Part shown: in pieces, positions 1 to 8,603 of the stretch
Numbering within the stretch: the stretch's first letter is position 1
How the letters are laid out: the number at the start of each line of letters is the position of its first letter
NCBI GenBank assembly: GCA_003339605.1
Contig: QOVW01000061.1
Location: 1-64,000 of the forward strand
DNA: 64,000 bases
Origin: Spirobacillus cienkowskii
GTDB taxonomy: Bacteria; Bdellovibrionota_B; Oligoflexia; Silvanigrellales; Silvanigrellaceae
Direction of reading: 5' to 3'
Translations under genes and position numbers: made by a program
Notes under the pieces: model-generated
The model's database searches: none
Seen by the model: only the letters and a program-made list of their open reading frames with translations
What the model was told of the DNA's origin: nothing

Positions 1-75
1 CTTACATTTGTGAAACTAGCCGCAATTTGCTTAAATTTCTGGAAATTCAATATTGGTATGAAAATTGTTGCTTGA
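1..75 (+). CDS. C-terminal end of a transposase (partial)
   Basis: Frame 1 is open from the window edge to a TGA at 73-75 and encodes 24 residues beginning LTFVKLAAICLNFW. A Phe-x-x-Leu-Ala-x-Ile aromatic tail of this kind is common at the C-terminus of IS5-type transposases. The fragment holds no catalytic DDE residues because these lie upstream of the window. The call rests on this short similarity plus the IS-like terminus seven bases downstream; a chance open frame at a contig edge cannot be excluded. Confidence 0.4.
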   Translation, partial: LTFVKLAAICLNFWKFNIGMKIVA

Positions 76-94
76 AATTATGTTGGACAGCCCC
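1..94 (+). mobile_element. Right end of an insertion sequence (partial)
   Basis: The first 94 bases look like the 3' end of an IS element: an open reading frame that ends at 73-75 and then a terminus GTTGGACAGCCCC at 82-94. Read inward from the other strand this is GGGGCTGTCCAAC, the kind of end seen in DDE-type IS families such as IS5 and IS1182. The adjoining CTAG/TAG at 94-100 could be a target duplication. The other end is outside the window, so the family and the duplication cannot be proved. The element lies exactly where the neighbouring pirin gene loses its normal C-terminus. Confidence 0.5.
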
Positions 95-752
95 TAGTAG
101 AAAATTTAATAATATCACCTTCTGTGATGGCAATACCGTCACCTTGAAATACTTCTAAAGAATCATCAATAAAAAGACTTCCTTTGGCTATTTGTATCCA
201 AGCATGCCTTTCTGTTTTGATTTTATACTGAAAATCTTGATTTTCCAATAATATTCCCTGATAAATTTTTACATCTTGCTTAATTGTTAAGGATTCTCTT
301 TCTCCATTAGGCGAAACAATTAAGGTTAATTTTTCTTTTGAATGTAAAAAACTTTTTTGTTGATAACTTGGCTCTTGATTTATAACTGCAGATTCAATCC
401 AAATTTGTAATAGGTGCACGATTTCCGTATCTGAATGATTGAATTCGCTATGCCGAACACCACTTCCTGCGCTCATCACCTGCACTTCACCCGCAGAAAT
501 AATCGCACTATTTTCCATACTATCTTTATGCTCAAGCACTCCAGATAAAATATATGTTACAATCTCCATATTTTTATGACCATGGGTTGGAAATCCTTTA
601 CTTGGTTCAACTTTATCTTCATTTAATACACGCAGTTTTCTAAATCCCATATTTTTAGAGTCATAGAATTCACCAAATGAAAATGTGTATTTTGCATGCA
701 GCCAACCAAATTCAGCACTCCCTCTTTCTGAACTTTTTCTGACAATTTTCAT
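78..752 (-). CDS. Pirin family protein, C-terminus apparently clipped by an IS
   Basis: This is a bicupin of the pirin/YhhW family (224 aa). Characterised members bind a metal, and some have quercetin dioxygenase activity. The N-terminal cupin carries the ligand set His57, His59 (FPTHGHKNME), His101 and Glu103 (GVRHSEFN). The reading frame follows the family up to the last strands, then ends in STRGCPT instead of the usual acidic/leucine-rich end; the last codons are the inverted end of the adjacent IS. Only about ten residues seem lost, so the protein may still fold. It precedes no operon partner downstream; the DODA-like gene upstream is 23 bases away on the same strand, so the two may be co-transcribed. 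Confidence 0.85.
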   Translation of the reverse strand: MKIVRKSSERGSAEFGWLHAKYTFSFGEFYDSKNMGFRKLRVLNEDKVEPSKGFPTHGHKNMEIVTYILSGVLEHKDSMENSAIISAGEVQVMSAGSGVRHSEFNHSDTEIVHLLQIWIESAVINQEPSYQQKSFLHSKEKLTLIVSPNGERESLTIKQDVKIYQGILLENQDFQYKIKTERHAWIQIAKGSLFIDDSLEVFQGDGIAITEGDIIKFSTRGCPT

Positions 753-775
753 AATTAAGCCTGCTTAAATATTGT

Positions 776-1558
776 TTACTGTATGATAAAACTGAGCATT
801 GACATTGAAGCATTCTGAAATTCTTCATAAATAAAATTCACATTTTCTTCCTTTTCTTGGAGTCCAATAATATAAATAAGTGGTAAAAAATGCTCTTCAG
901 TAGGTACTGATTTTTTTGCATTTTTTCCAAATATTCTTCGATATCTTATTATTGAATTGTGATCCCGATTTTTTAGAGCTGTTTTAATATTATTATCAAA
1001 ATCTCTTGCCCAATCAGGAGTTGCAGCATTTTCTTCAGGACTAAACGAAAAAAAAGAATGAACAATATTGCCACTTCCTATAAATAATATGCCTTCATTT
1101 CTTAATGGCTTGAGCAATTGTGCCATTTTATAATGATCGGCAGTCTTAAAATTTAAGTTTAAACTTAATTGAATAACAGGAATTCTAGCATCTGGATACA
1201 AATGCATAAGAACGCTCCAGGCGCCATGATCAATTCCTCGTTTTTCGTCTATTGAAACTTCATAATCTAAAAGCATATTTTTAATTTTTAATGCGAGTTC
1301 TTTATTTCCTTTTGGCTCGTATTTGATTTTATATAGATCTTCTGGAAATCCAGAAAAATCATAAATTGTATTTAATTTTTCTGCTCCACTTATCCAGACA
1401 CCTTCTGTATTCCAATGTGCAGAAATACAAACAATTGTGTTTACATTTTGTATCAATGTTTTTCCAAAATGTTTAATTTTTTTAACATAATTATTTTCTA
1501 AAATAGCATTTTTAGGGGATCCATGCCCAATAAAAATTAATGGCATTATTGAAGACAT
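776..1558 (-). CDS. ygiD: 4,5-DOPA-extradiol-dioxygenase-like protein (LigB/YgiD family)
   Basis: A 260-residue class III extradiol dioxygenase of the DODA/YgiD type, which cleaves catechols with non-heme iron or zinc. Expected metal-site histidines are visible in GHGSPKNAIL near the N-terminus and in SAHWNTEGVW, followed by GIDHGAWSVL and IVHSFFSF. I chose the second possible ATG (MSSIMPLIF) because GGAG lies nine bases before it; the ATG at 1573 overlaps that ribosome site. Substrate in this organism is unknown. It sits directly upstream of the pirin gene, and both are small-molecule or redox-type enzymes that often travel together. Family assignment is firm, physiological role is not. Confidence 0.88.
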   Translation of the reverse strand: MSSIMPLIFIGHGSPKNAILENNYVKKIKHFGKTLIQNVNTIVCISAHWNTEGVWISGAEKLNTIYDFSGFPEDLYKIKYEPKGNKELALKIKNMLLDYEVSIDEKRGIDHGAWSVLMHLYPDARIPVIQLSLNLNFKTADHYKMAQLLKPLRNEGILFIGSGNIVHSFFSFSPEENAATPDWARDFDNNIKTALKNRDHNSIIRYRRIFGKNAKKSVPTEEHFLPLIYIIGLQEKEENVNFIYEEFQNASMSMLSFIIQ

Positions 1559-1763
1559 AATAATATTCTCCATATTATATATAAAAATATCTTAATGCAT
1601 AAATTTGTAAAGCAAACAATAACAAAAATATAATTAGCAAGTTTTTCCTATTAAATACTTAATTTTTCTAGAAAATCTGAGTTTGAGTCATTTATCTATA
1701 ACTTGCAGTAAAAACTTAAATTTGTTACCTGAATCAGGTGTAAACTTTTTCATGGAGCTTTTT

Positions 1764-2645
1764 ATGCAAAACTTTATTTTTATGCCTCTCAATCTTAATG
1801 CTAACGAAGCCAATCGTATTTATTGGAATGAGCAATATTTTTCTGTAGAAGGAGTTTTACTATTTCCTAAACAAATTGAATCTGTTGACGAAGCTCTCAA
1901 TTTTGCAGAAAATTGTACTTTAATTTTAAAATTAACTCCTTTCAAAAATCAACTCAGATCCAAAATGCTTGCAAGTCTTGCAAACATGGAAAACACCCAA
2001 AAATCTAATGTTATAGGCATCACGGTCGAACTCAATATCACAAACCAAACTGTTACCAAAATTGCTGATTCAAGAGAAGTTCACACGACTTTAAATGAAG
2101 AGGGATCAGGAAATATCAATCCACAAAACAGCCATGCTTTAATTTTAAGTGATAAAGAATATGCTGAACTCAAAAATGCCATTGAAACTCTGATGAAAGG
2201 TAACCTACAGTCTCACCTCAGACAACCTTTTGTGTCATTCATACCAGACTTTGCAGACGAGCAATGGAAAGAAAGACTTCCTAAAAAGCAAAATAAGTCA
2301 GCCCTAATTCCTTACCAGGCGGCATTTCCGTTTTCTGGAAATATTGAAAGAATGATGAGCAATACTGTTTTTGCAATGGACGATCTTTATTGTGTCAATC
2401 CACAGTGCCAATGCAATGAAGTCACATGCATTGTATTAACTTTTGATCCACAGTCGGGCAGAGAAGTCACATACGGTGGGTTTAAATATAATTTTGAAAA
2501 AAAATCATTTAAAAATTTACCAAACTTTCCAAATAATTTTAATGCACAAGAATGGTTTAAGCAATTTTCCAAAAGTTTTGCTATAAATCTTGCGCTTGTC
2601 TTTCAAACTCGCTACAACTTTTTAAGAAAAAATATTCAAGCCTAA
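1764..2645 (+). CDS. Hypothetical protein with a CxxxxCxCxxxxC motif
   Basis: I do not recognise this 293-aa protein as a named family. No signal peptide or membrane span is evident. Near residue 210 it holds YCVNPQCQCNEVTCIV, a cysteine cluster reminiscent of SEC-C-type or other small zinc-binding motifs. The start is taken at ATG 1764 because GGAGC lies seven bases upstream; ATG 1752 and a TTG at 1683 are alternatives in frame. It is divergent from ygiD and runs tail to tail with the VOC gene, with only two bases between the stops, so it is probably its own transcription unit. Confidence 0.7.
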   Translation: MQNFIFMPLNLNANEANRIYWNEQYFSVEGVLLFPKQIESVDEALNFAENCTLILKLTPFKNQLRSKMLASLANMENTQKSNVIGITVELNITNQTVTKIADSREVHTTLNEEGSGNINPQNSHALILSDKEYAELKNAIETLMKGNLQSHLRQPFVSFIPDFADEQWKERLPKKQNKSALIPYQAAFPFSGNIERMMSNTVFAMDDLYCVNPQCQCNEVTCIVLTFDPQSGREVTYGGFKYNFEKKSFKNLPNFPNNFNAQEWFKQFSKSFAINLALVFQTRYNFLRKNIQA

Positions 2646-2647
2646 AA

Positions 2648-3202
2648 CTATTTCTTTTTTGACTTTGTCTTCTTTTTTATTGTTTTTTTGGTGGCTTTTT
2701 TAGTTGTCTTCTTCTTTTTTGCTGGAGATTTTTTAGTTGTCTTCTTTGTTCCTGTTTTTTTAGTCGTTTTCTTCTTTTTTGCTGGTGCCTTTGATTTAAG
2801 ATATTTTGCAAATGACCATGAATAGCCATCCAAATCAACCACAGAACACACTCTATCGCCCCAGTATGTATCCTCTGGCGACATCACACTTCTGGCACCA
2901 TTTGATATTGCTTTTTCATAAACTTTATCGACATTATCAACAAATACATAAAAAGATTGCGAAGCGTTGACATTCAACGTTGAAGGCGATCGAGATGGAT
3001 TGCCAGCACTTCCTTCAGGATGTAGCATAAAAAGAACTGTATTTTTATGAAAAAAGTTCATATGACTGATTTGCCCATAATTATCTTTCATTCCTTTAGC
3101 TTTAAAACCAAAGGCTTTAGAATAAAAATCCACTGAGCGATCGAGATTCTTAACTGCTAAATATGGTGCAAGCCATGGCATACGTGCTGGACGAGGATCC
3201 AT
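2648..3202 (-). CDS. VOC/glyoxalase-like protein with a lysine-rich histone-H1-like tail
   Basis: Residues 1-135 form a vicinal-oxygen-chelate domain of the PhnB/glyoxalase type (WLAPYLAVKNLDRSVDFYSK, then FYVFVDNVDKVYEKAI and SVVDLDGYSWSF). The last 48 or so residues are almost only Lys, Thr, Ala, Ser and Gly in KKTTKK/PAKKKK units, like the C-terminal domain of histone H1. Such tails bind nucleic acid; that a VOC enzyme carries one is uncommon. The start codon has AAGGAAA nine bases ahead. The repeated TTCTTTTTT-like coding DNA could expand or contract by slippage. The catalytic substrate cannot be told from sequence. Confidence 0.82.
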   Translation of the reverse strand: MDPRPARMPWLAPYLAVKNLDRSVDFYSKAFGFKAKGMKDNYGQISHMNFFHKNTVLFMLHPEGSAGNPSRSPSTLNVNASQSFYVFVDNVDKVYEKAISNGARSVMSPEDTYWGDRVCSVVDLDGYSWSFAKYLKSKAPAKKKKTTKKTGTKKTTKKSPAKKKKTTKKATKKTIKKKTKSKKK

Positions 3203-3325
3203 GTTATTTTCCTTTTTTAAAATGTTGAACTCAATGACCTATTTGCAAGTTTTACAAATGCTCTTTATGAATTCAAGATTAAATCGGAAAAATATTTTCT
3301 GGGTGGTAACTATTTGACAATTTGT

Positions 3326-4582
3326 TTACTCAAAAGACTTCATGAACTCTAGCATTTGAAAAGCTACCGCGTTTGTTGAATATCTTTTAATACAATTGGT
3401 AACTTGACTTTTGTCATTTTTTTCATTGAGTATCCCGTATTCAGGAAGTATTAAAGTTATTTCATGACTATGTGAGTTTTTTTTATCTTGATTGAGATAA
3501 AATTCAATATCATGAACAGTTATTTTTTTATGAATAGGAATCGAAAAATTTTTACAAATTGAATTTATCAAATATTTATAATTACTGATAGACTTTGGCC
3601 AGTTAATTAAATTTGCTGATAATAAAAATTGAATTCCATACAATACAGCTATTCCATGAGGAATAGAATAATTTTTAGATTGTATGCAGATACTCTCTAA
3701 GAAGTGTGCAAATGTGTGCCCAAAGTTAAGGATGCTTCTAAACGAAGTTAGCTCTAAAGGATCTTCTTGAGTAATAAAAGTTTTATACTTAATATTCTTT
3801 AATATTAAGCTTTTGAAATCATCTAATGATGCTGTTTCTGTATAAATTTTTTCAAATATATAAAAATCTTCTAAGAAAGTACCAAAAATCCATGAGTGCT
3901 TTAAAGATTCGCCTAAACCAGATATTTTTTCATGAAAGGGCAAAGTTTCAAAAAACTGTGGAACAAATAAAATTTCCTTAGGTTGAGAAAAAAAACCAAT
4001 TTGATTTTTTCCATAAGGCAAATAATTAACACTCGTTTTTCCGCCAATACAAGCATCTACCGCTGCAAGAATAGTTGTAGGAACATATACAACTTCTTTG
4101 TTTAATAGCTTACAAGTAAAGCCAACAAGATCAAGAATAATTCCACCACCAATAGCATAAATTGTTTGCACTTTTGGTTGTATTTTTTGCATCAAATCAA
4201 ATACGGTTTCAAGAATTTTGTTACTTTCCTGCGATTCAAAAATAATAAAATTAAAATTTTTAATAGCATCATTAAAATCTTCGTGCAAAGTTAAAAAATT
4301 TTTATCAATAATTAAAAACAGTTCATCTTTTTTTTGAGAATTTAGCTTTATAATAAAATTGGAAGTATTTAAAAAAGAAATTTCATCATGAGATTTCTTT
4401 TCATTTTTATCTAAAAAAGAAATAAAACCTCTTTTATATATTTGACACGCAAGTTGGTACGCCTCATCTCTGTCGCTAATTTCTTTTTTTGGAACAGAAA
4501 ATCTTGTATAACCAAGTTTAAAAAATCTATTTAAAATGTTTTTTAATTCATCAAAAAATTGAATAAAAGCATTATCAATCAT
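3326..4582 (-). CDS. aroB: 3-dehydroquinate synthase, divergent
   Basis: This enzyme makes 3-dehydroquinate from DAHP in the shikimate pathway, using NAD and a metal. The NAD-binding GGG (YAIGGGIILDLVGF), the VDACIGGKTSVNY and GKNQIG segments, and the metal ligands in SGLGESLKHS, LNFGHTFAHF and IPHGIAVLYG are all present. At 418 aa it is longer than the common 350-370, with a poorly conserved N-terminal 130 residues and no clear DGExxK motif. The ATG lies two bases after the aroC stop, so translation is probably coupled. Context with aroC and aroA supports aroB rather than a sugar-cyclase relative of the same fold. Confidence 0.85.
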   Translation of the reverse strand: MIDNAFIQFFDELKNILNRFFKLGYTRFSVPKKEISDRDEAYQLACQIYKRGFISFLDKNEKKSHDEISFLNTSNFIIKLNSQKKDELFLIIDKNFLTLHEDFNDAIKNFNFIIFESQESNKILETVFDLMQKIQPKVQTIYAIGGGIILDLVGFTCKLLNKEVVYVPTTILAAVDACIGGKTSVNYLPYGKNQIGFFSQPKEILFVPQFFETLPFHEKISGLGESLKHSWIFGTFLEDFYIFEKIYTETASLDDFKSLILKNIKYKTFITQEDPLELTSFRSILNFGHTFAHFLESICIQSKNYSIPHGIAVLYGIQFLLSANLINWPKSISNYKYLINSICKNFSIPIHKKITVHDIEFYLNQDKKNSHSHEITLILPEYGILNEKNDKSQVTNCIKRYSTNAVAFQMLEFMKSFE

Positions 4583-4584
4583 TG

Positions 4585-5682
4585 TTAAAATTTCTTAAAT
4601 TTATATGCCTGATTTTTTAAAATAAAATCTGCAAGCACAAGCCAAAACATCGCCTCAACTAAAGGAACAGCTCTTGGTAACACACAAGGGTCATGGCGGC
4701 CTGCCTGTGGAATAAATTTGACTTCTTCAAAATTTTTATTCAAAGTTTTTTGCGCCTTAAATATTGTAGAAACAGGTTTAAATCCGACACAAAAATCTAT
4801 AGGCATTCCATTAGAAATTCCACCTTGAATTCCTCCACAACGATTGGTTTGAGTCACCACATCTTCATCATTGTCCTTAGTAAAAAAATCATTATTTTCA
4901 CTACCGCATAAATACGTCGCAGCAAGGCCATTGCCCATCTCAAAACTTTTGCTTGCCGGAAGACTAAGCATAGCTCTTGCCAATTCTGCTTCAAACTTAT
5001 TAAAAACAGGCTCTCCAAGTCCTTTTGGAATGTGTTTGGCAATGCAGCGCACCACTCCTCCTAAAGAATCTCCATCTGCTTTGGCTGCTAAAATCTTTTG
5101 TTGCATCTTGTCGGCTGCGTTTTTATCTGGACATCGAATTAAGCTCTCTTCTACATTTTCTTGCGTTAATGTTTCAATATTAACTTTAGCTTGAATGTCT
5201 ACAATTCGATCAACCCAGGCAACAGCATCTAAGTTTGAATAAAATGTTTGCACAAATGCTTTTGCCACTGCTGCTGCAGCAACTCTACCAACAGTTTCTC
5301 GCGCGCTTGCACGTCCACCTCCGCTTTGTGCAACAATTCCATATTTTACAAAAGTGGTAAAATCAGCATGTCCTGGTCGAAATATGTTTGCTAAATCATT
5401 ATAGTCATTAGTTTTTTTATCATTATTGCGAATTATTATCGCAATTGGACTTCCAAGAGTGACACCAGATTCTAATCCTGACACAATTTCACACAAATCG
5501 CTTTCAGCGCGTTGCGTGGTATAAATACTTTGTCCTGGTTTTCTTCTATTTAAAAAAGCTTGAATAATATCTGTATTTAATGAAATTCCAGCAGGACAGC
5601 CATCAACCACACAGCCGAGTGCAACGCCATGGGATTCACCAAACGTTGTGACTCGAAATAGATTTCCAAATGTATTTCCCAT
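4585..5682 (-). CDS. aroC: Chorismate synthase
   Basis: Chorismate synthase removes phosphate from EPSP with reduced FMN to give chorismate, the last shared step to aromatic amino acids and folate. The family signatures are all present: GNTFGNLFRVTTFGESHG at the N-terminus, GRASARETVGRVAAAAVAK in the middle, and NRCGGIQGGISNGMPI towards the C-terminus. Length (365 aa) is normal. The gene follows aroA by 20 bases and precedes aroB by two, forming an aroA-aroC-aroB unit. The ribosome site is weak (AAGATAAC before the ATG), which fits translation coupled to aroA. Confidence 0.97.
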   Translation of the reverse strand: MGNTFGNLFRVTTFGESHGVALGCVVDGCPAGISLNTDIIQAFLNRRKPGQSIYTTQRAESDLCEIVSGLESGVTLGSPIAIIIRNNDKKTNDYNDLANIFRPGHADFTTFVKYGIVAQSGGGRASARETVGRVAAAAVAKAFVQTFYSNLDAVAWVDRIVDIQAKVNIETLTQENVEESLIRCPDKNAADKMQQKILAAKADGDSLGGVVRCIAKHIPKGLGEPVFNKFEAELARAMLSLPASKSFEMGNGLAATYLCGSENNDFFTKDNDEDVVTQTNRCGGIQGGISNGMPIDFCVGFKPVSTIFKAQKTLNKNFEEVKFIPQAGRHDPCVLPRAVPLVEAMFWLVLADFILKNQAYKFKKF

Positions 5683-5702
5683 GTTATCTTTAAATGCCTT
5701 AT

Positions 5703-7094
5703 CTATGAGTTAAAAGATATTTGAAATCCTAATTGTTGAACAAGCTCAAAAAAACGTGGACACGTTTTTTCAACACAAGATGGCTCTAAAATACTAACAC
5801 TTTCACACATTGAAGCAATTAAAAATCCCGCCATCACAAAACGGTGATCATTCCACGTTTTCCATTCACCTTTAATTTCATGAAAATTATTTTTAATTGG
5901 ATACACAATAATACGATCATGATATTCTTCAATTTTTAAATTTAAATTTTTTATATTGGCAACTAAACAGGCGATTCTATCACATTCATGAAAACGAATA
6001 TGCGCTATCCCATAAATTTCAATTGGTAAATCAGAAAATAAAGCCACCACAGCCAAGGTTAATGTTTGATCACTAAAGTTTGATAAATCAAAAGAAAAAT
6101 TTCCTGTAATTTTTTGTATATTATTTCTACGATAAACTGTTGTTGCTGTTTCAGTTGATATGATTTGAGCGCCTAATATTTTTAATGTTTCAATAAATTT
6201 ATAGTCGGGTTGAAGTGTATTATGACCTATATTCTCAATATGCAAAGAAAAATTATGTAAAAATGCTGCTGCAATAAAATAGCAACAGGTGGATGCATCG
6301 GCTTCTACAGAGTAGGTATCCACTCCTAAATTACGAACAGGATGCACTATAAAACTATTAAGATCTTTATCATAATTAATGTTTCCGCCAAACGCTTCTA
6401 TGGTTGAGAGCGTCATGTTAATATAATTTGGCTGTACAAGCTTATTGATTCGTTTAATACAAATAGAATTTTGTGAAGCGCATGCTGAAAGTAGCAAACC
6501 ACTTAAAAATTGCCCAGAAATTTCGCCTCCTATTTCACAGGATCCCATCAAATGGCAGGAAGAAATCATAAAAGGAAGTCGCATGTCAGAAATCTTTGCA
6601 TTTAGCATTGTTAATGCAGAAATTAATGGTTCTAAAGGTCTTGATTTTAATTGATCATGAGCATCACAATAGACCTTAATTTCTGGAAAACTAGAAAATG
6701 TGTTTTGCCAATTTAATATGACAGCGGGAAAAAATCTCGCAAGGGTACCAGCTTTGCCAAGAAAAATTTTAAACTCTGAGCCTGTAAAGTGTAAAGGCGG
6801 AGTAAGTCTGACAGAATTTTTATCTTCATCAATTTCAATGGTAAATCCAAGTGTTATCAATGCTTGCAAACCCCAAAAAGTATCTTCTGCAAACAAACAA
6901 CCATTTAATATTGTAGGTTTAGCACTCATTCCTGCAAGCACAATGGCGCGATTGGTAAAGCTTTTAGAGCCAGGAATATGAACTTTTTTTTGCCACTCTT
7001 CATGATAACTTTTATAAGCAATACGCACTGATTTAGTTTGAATATTACTATTATTTTGAAAAAAAAACTGCTTATTATTAATATCATTAGTCAT
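5703..7094 (-). CDS. aroA: 3-phosphoshikimate 1-carboxyvinyltransferase (EPSP synthase)
   Basis: EPSP synthase joins PEP to shikimate-3-phosphate. PGSKSFTNRA carries the phosphate-binding Lys and Ser, GKAGTLARFF is the glycine loop (usually GNAGTAMR), SDQTLTLAVVALF carries the catalytic Asp, HECDRIA the Glu and Arg, and NDHRFVMAG the His-Arg near the end. At 463 aa it is somewhat longer than usual because about 40 residues precede the PGSKS motif; a later start is possible. The Asn-to-Lys and Thr-to-Leu changes in the glycine loop resemble class II-like variants, but glyphosate response cannot be judged from this. First gene of the aroA-aroC-aroB unit. Confidence 0.95.
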   Translation of the reverse strand: MTNDINNKQFFFQNNSNIQTKSVRIAYKSYHEEWQKKVHIPGSKSFTNRAIVLAGMSAKPTILNGCLFAEDTFWGLQALITLGFTIEIDEDKNSVRLTPPLHFTGSEFKIFLGKAGTLARFFPAVILNWQNTFSSFPEIKVYCDAHDQLKSRPLEPLISALTMLNAKISDMRLPFMISSCHLMGSCEIGGEISGQFLSGLLLSACASQNSICIKRINKLVQPNYINMTLSTIEAFGGNINYDKDLNSFIVHPVRNLGVDTYSVEADASTCCYFIAAAFLHNFSLHIENIGHNTLQPDYKFIETLKILGAQIISTETATTVYRRNNIQKITGNFSFDLSNFSDQTLTLAVVALFSDLPIEIYGIAHIRFHECDRIACLVANIKNLNLKIEEYHDRIIVYPIKNNFHEIKGEWKTWNDHRFVMAGFLIASMCESVSILEPSCVEKTCPRFFELVQQLGFQISFNS

Positions 7095-7132
7095 ACGATA
7101 TTCACTATAAATAAATACTTTTTTATAAAAAA

Positions 7133-7990
7133 TTACATCAATGCTTTAATGGTATTGATATCGTTTGCATTGCTATTTTTTTCATTAACGATATGCAAAT
7201 GGATGTCTCGTTGTGGAAAAGGAATAGAAATCCCTGCATCATGAAATTGCTCTTTGACTGTTTTTTGTAAGTAAAAATTGACGTCCCAATAATTATCAAC
7301 AGGGATCCAACATCTTAACATTAAGTTAACAGAATTATCAGTTAAAGAATTTACAACAATGATGGGAGATGGATCTTTCAAAATTCGACCATCTAAATCG
7401 GCAAGTTTATTTAGTATGGAACGTGCGTCTTCTACTTGATTTTTATAAGCAATCCCTATCACAAAATCAAGTCTACGCGTACCATTGCGAGTATAGTTTT
7501 TAATTGCAGAATTCCATAGTAAGTTATTTGGCACAAATAAAAACAAACCATCCCCAGTTTTTAACGTTGTAGTAAAAAGATTGATTTCTTGCACAGTACC
7601 ACTATTACTACCACATTCAATATAATCGTTAACTTTAAAAGGTCTCAAAAAAATTAACATAATACCAGATGCAATATTTTGTAATGTATCTTTTAAAGCT
7701 AACGCAATTCCCAAGCCAGCAGTTCCCAAAAATGCAATAATTCCATTGGTGTTGGCTCCGAATATATTTAAAATTATTAAAACACTAATTATGAATGCTG
7801 CATATTTTATAATAGTGACGGTTATGGGAAGCAGAGTTGGATCTATTTTTCTAACTTTGGTGTTTGATTTACGAACTCCACGTATTATCCAATACGCTAA
7901 AAAATACATCAACACAGAGACAATAAGAGAAAGAAACACGTTATAAGATAATCTTCCGAGATGCTCAAGGTGAATGTCATTGATAGTCAT
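7133..7990 (-). CDS. Small-conductance mechanosensitive channel (MscS family)
   Basis: A 285-residue MscS-type channel in the inner membrane, which opens when membrane tension rises and releases solutes during osmotic downshock. Three hydrophobic spans are visible: about residues 14-37, 55-80 and the pore helix IIAFLGTAGLGIALALKD followed by FLRPFKVNDYIE. The cytoplasmic beta domain follows with the usual GTVQEINLFTT. The length matches MscS itself. AAGGAAG lies about nine bases ahead of the ATG. It sits between apt and aroA on the same strand with a gap of 38 bases to each, so read-through transcription is likely. Confidence 0.93.
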   Translation of the reverse strand: MTINDIHLEHLGRLSYNVFLSLIVSVLMYFLAYWIIRGVRKSNTKVRKIDPTLLPITVTIIKYAAFIISVLIILNIFGANTNGIIAFLGTAGLGIALALKDTLQNIASGIMLIFLRPFKVNDYIECGSNSGTVQEINLFTTTLKTGDGLFLFVPNNLLWNSAIKNYTRNGTRRLDFVIGIAYKNQVEDARSILNKLADLDGRILKDPSPIIVVNSLTDNSVNLMLRCWIPVDNYWDVNFYLQKTVKEQFHDAGISIPFPQRDIHLHIVNEKNSNANDINTIKALM

Positions 7991-8028
7991 AATGAATACA
8001 CTTCCTTTTAAAATTTAAAATATACGGT

Positions 8029-8565
8029 TTAAATTTTAAGTATGCTTTGAATTTTACAATTTGGTGCTGCATCTAAAATTTTTTTTGTACCATTTAAAAA
8101 TGTCAATTCAGATAAAAACGAGCAACCGGCAAGCACCGCATTTTCTTTTTGAATAATTTTGGCAACCGCGCACACTGTACCACCTGTGGCAATAATATCA
8201 TCAACAATTAAATATCTTTCCCCTGGCAAAATGGATGAGGCCTGAATTTCTAAACTGTCTTCACCATACTCCAAAGAATAAGTTTCAGAAACAACAGAAC
8301 CTGGAAGTTTGCCTTTTTTACGCGCTGGAATAAATGGCAAATTCATTTCTAATGCAAGAGGCAACGCAAAGAAAAAGCCACGACTTTCAACACCAATAAT
8401 ATGCTGTGCAGCAACACTTTGTGCAAACATAGCCATATCTGCAATAATCCGCTTCATCAGCTGTGCATTTTTTAGAACTGGATTGATATCTTTAAAAATA
8501 ATTCCTGGTTTTGGAAAGTCGGGAAAATCTTGAATTGTATTGAGTAAATCTGTTGTTAAAGTCAT
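8029..8565 (-). CDS. apt: Adenine phosphoribosyltransferase
   Basis: Converts adenine and PRPP to AMP in purine salvage. The PRPP-binding loop is YLIVDDIIATGGT, the family's N-terminal IQDFPDFPKPGIIFKD and the ESRGFFFALPLA/RKKGKLPG motifs are present, and the 178-aa length is typical of the APT family. The ribosome site AGAAGG lies eight to nine bases before the ATG. The gene is 38 bases downstream of prfB and 38 bases upstream of mscS. No unusual feature was seen. Confidence 0.96.
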   Translation of the reverse strand: MTLTTDLLNTIQDFPDFPKPGIIFKDINPVLKNAQLMKRIIADMAMFAQSVAAQHIIGVESRGFFFALPLALEMNLPFIPARKKGKLPGSVVSETYSLEYGEDSLEIQASSILPGERYLIVDDIIATGGTVCAVAKIIQKENAVLAGCSFLSELTFLNGTKKILDAAPNCKIQSILKI

Positions 8566-8603
8566 TTTAATACCTTCTAATACCTGTCTATAATTTATAA
8601 AAT

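Noticed and set aside
2650-2795. Tandem-repeat-looking DNA, possible CRISPR or microsatellite
   Set aside because: It is in frame and encodes the Lys-rich end of the VOC protein; spacing is irregular and no direct repeats of CRISPR length exist.
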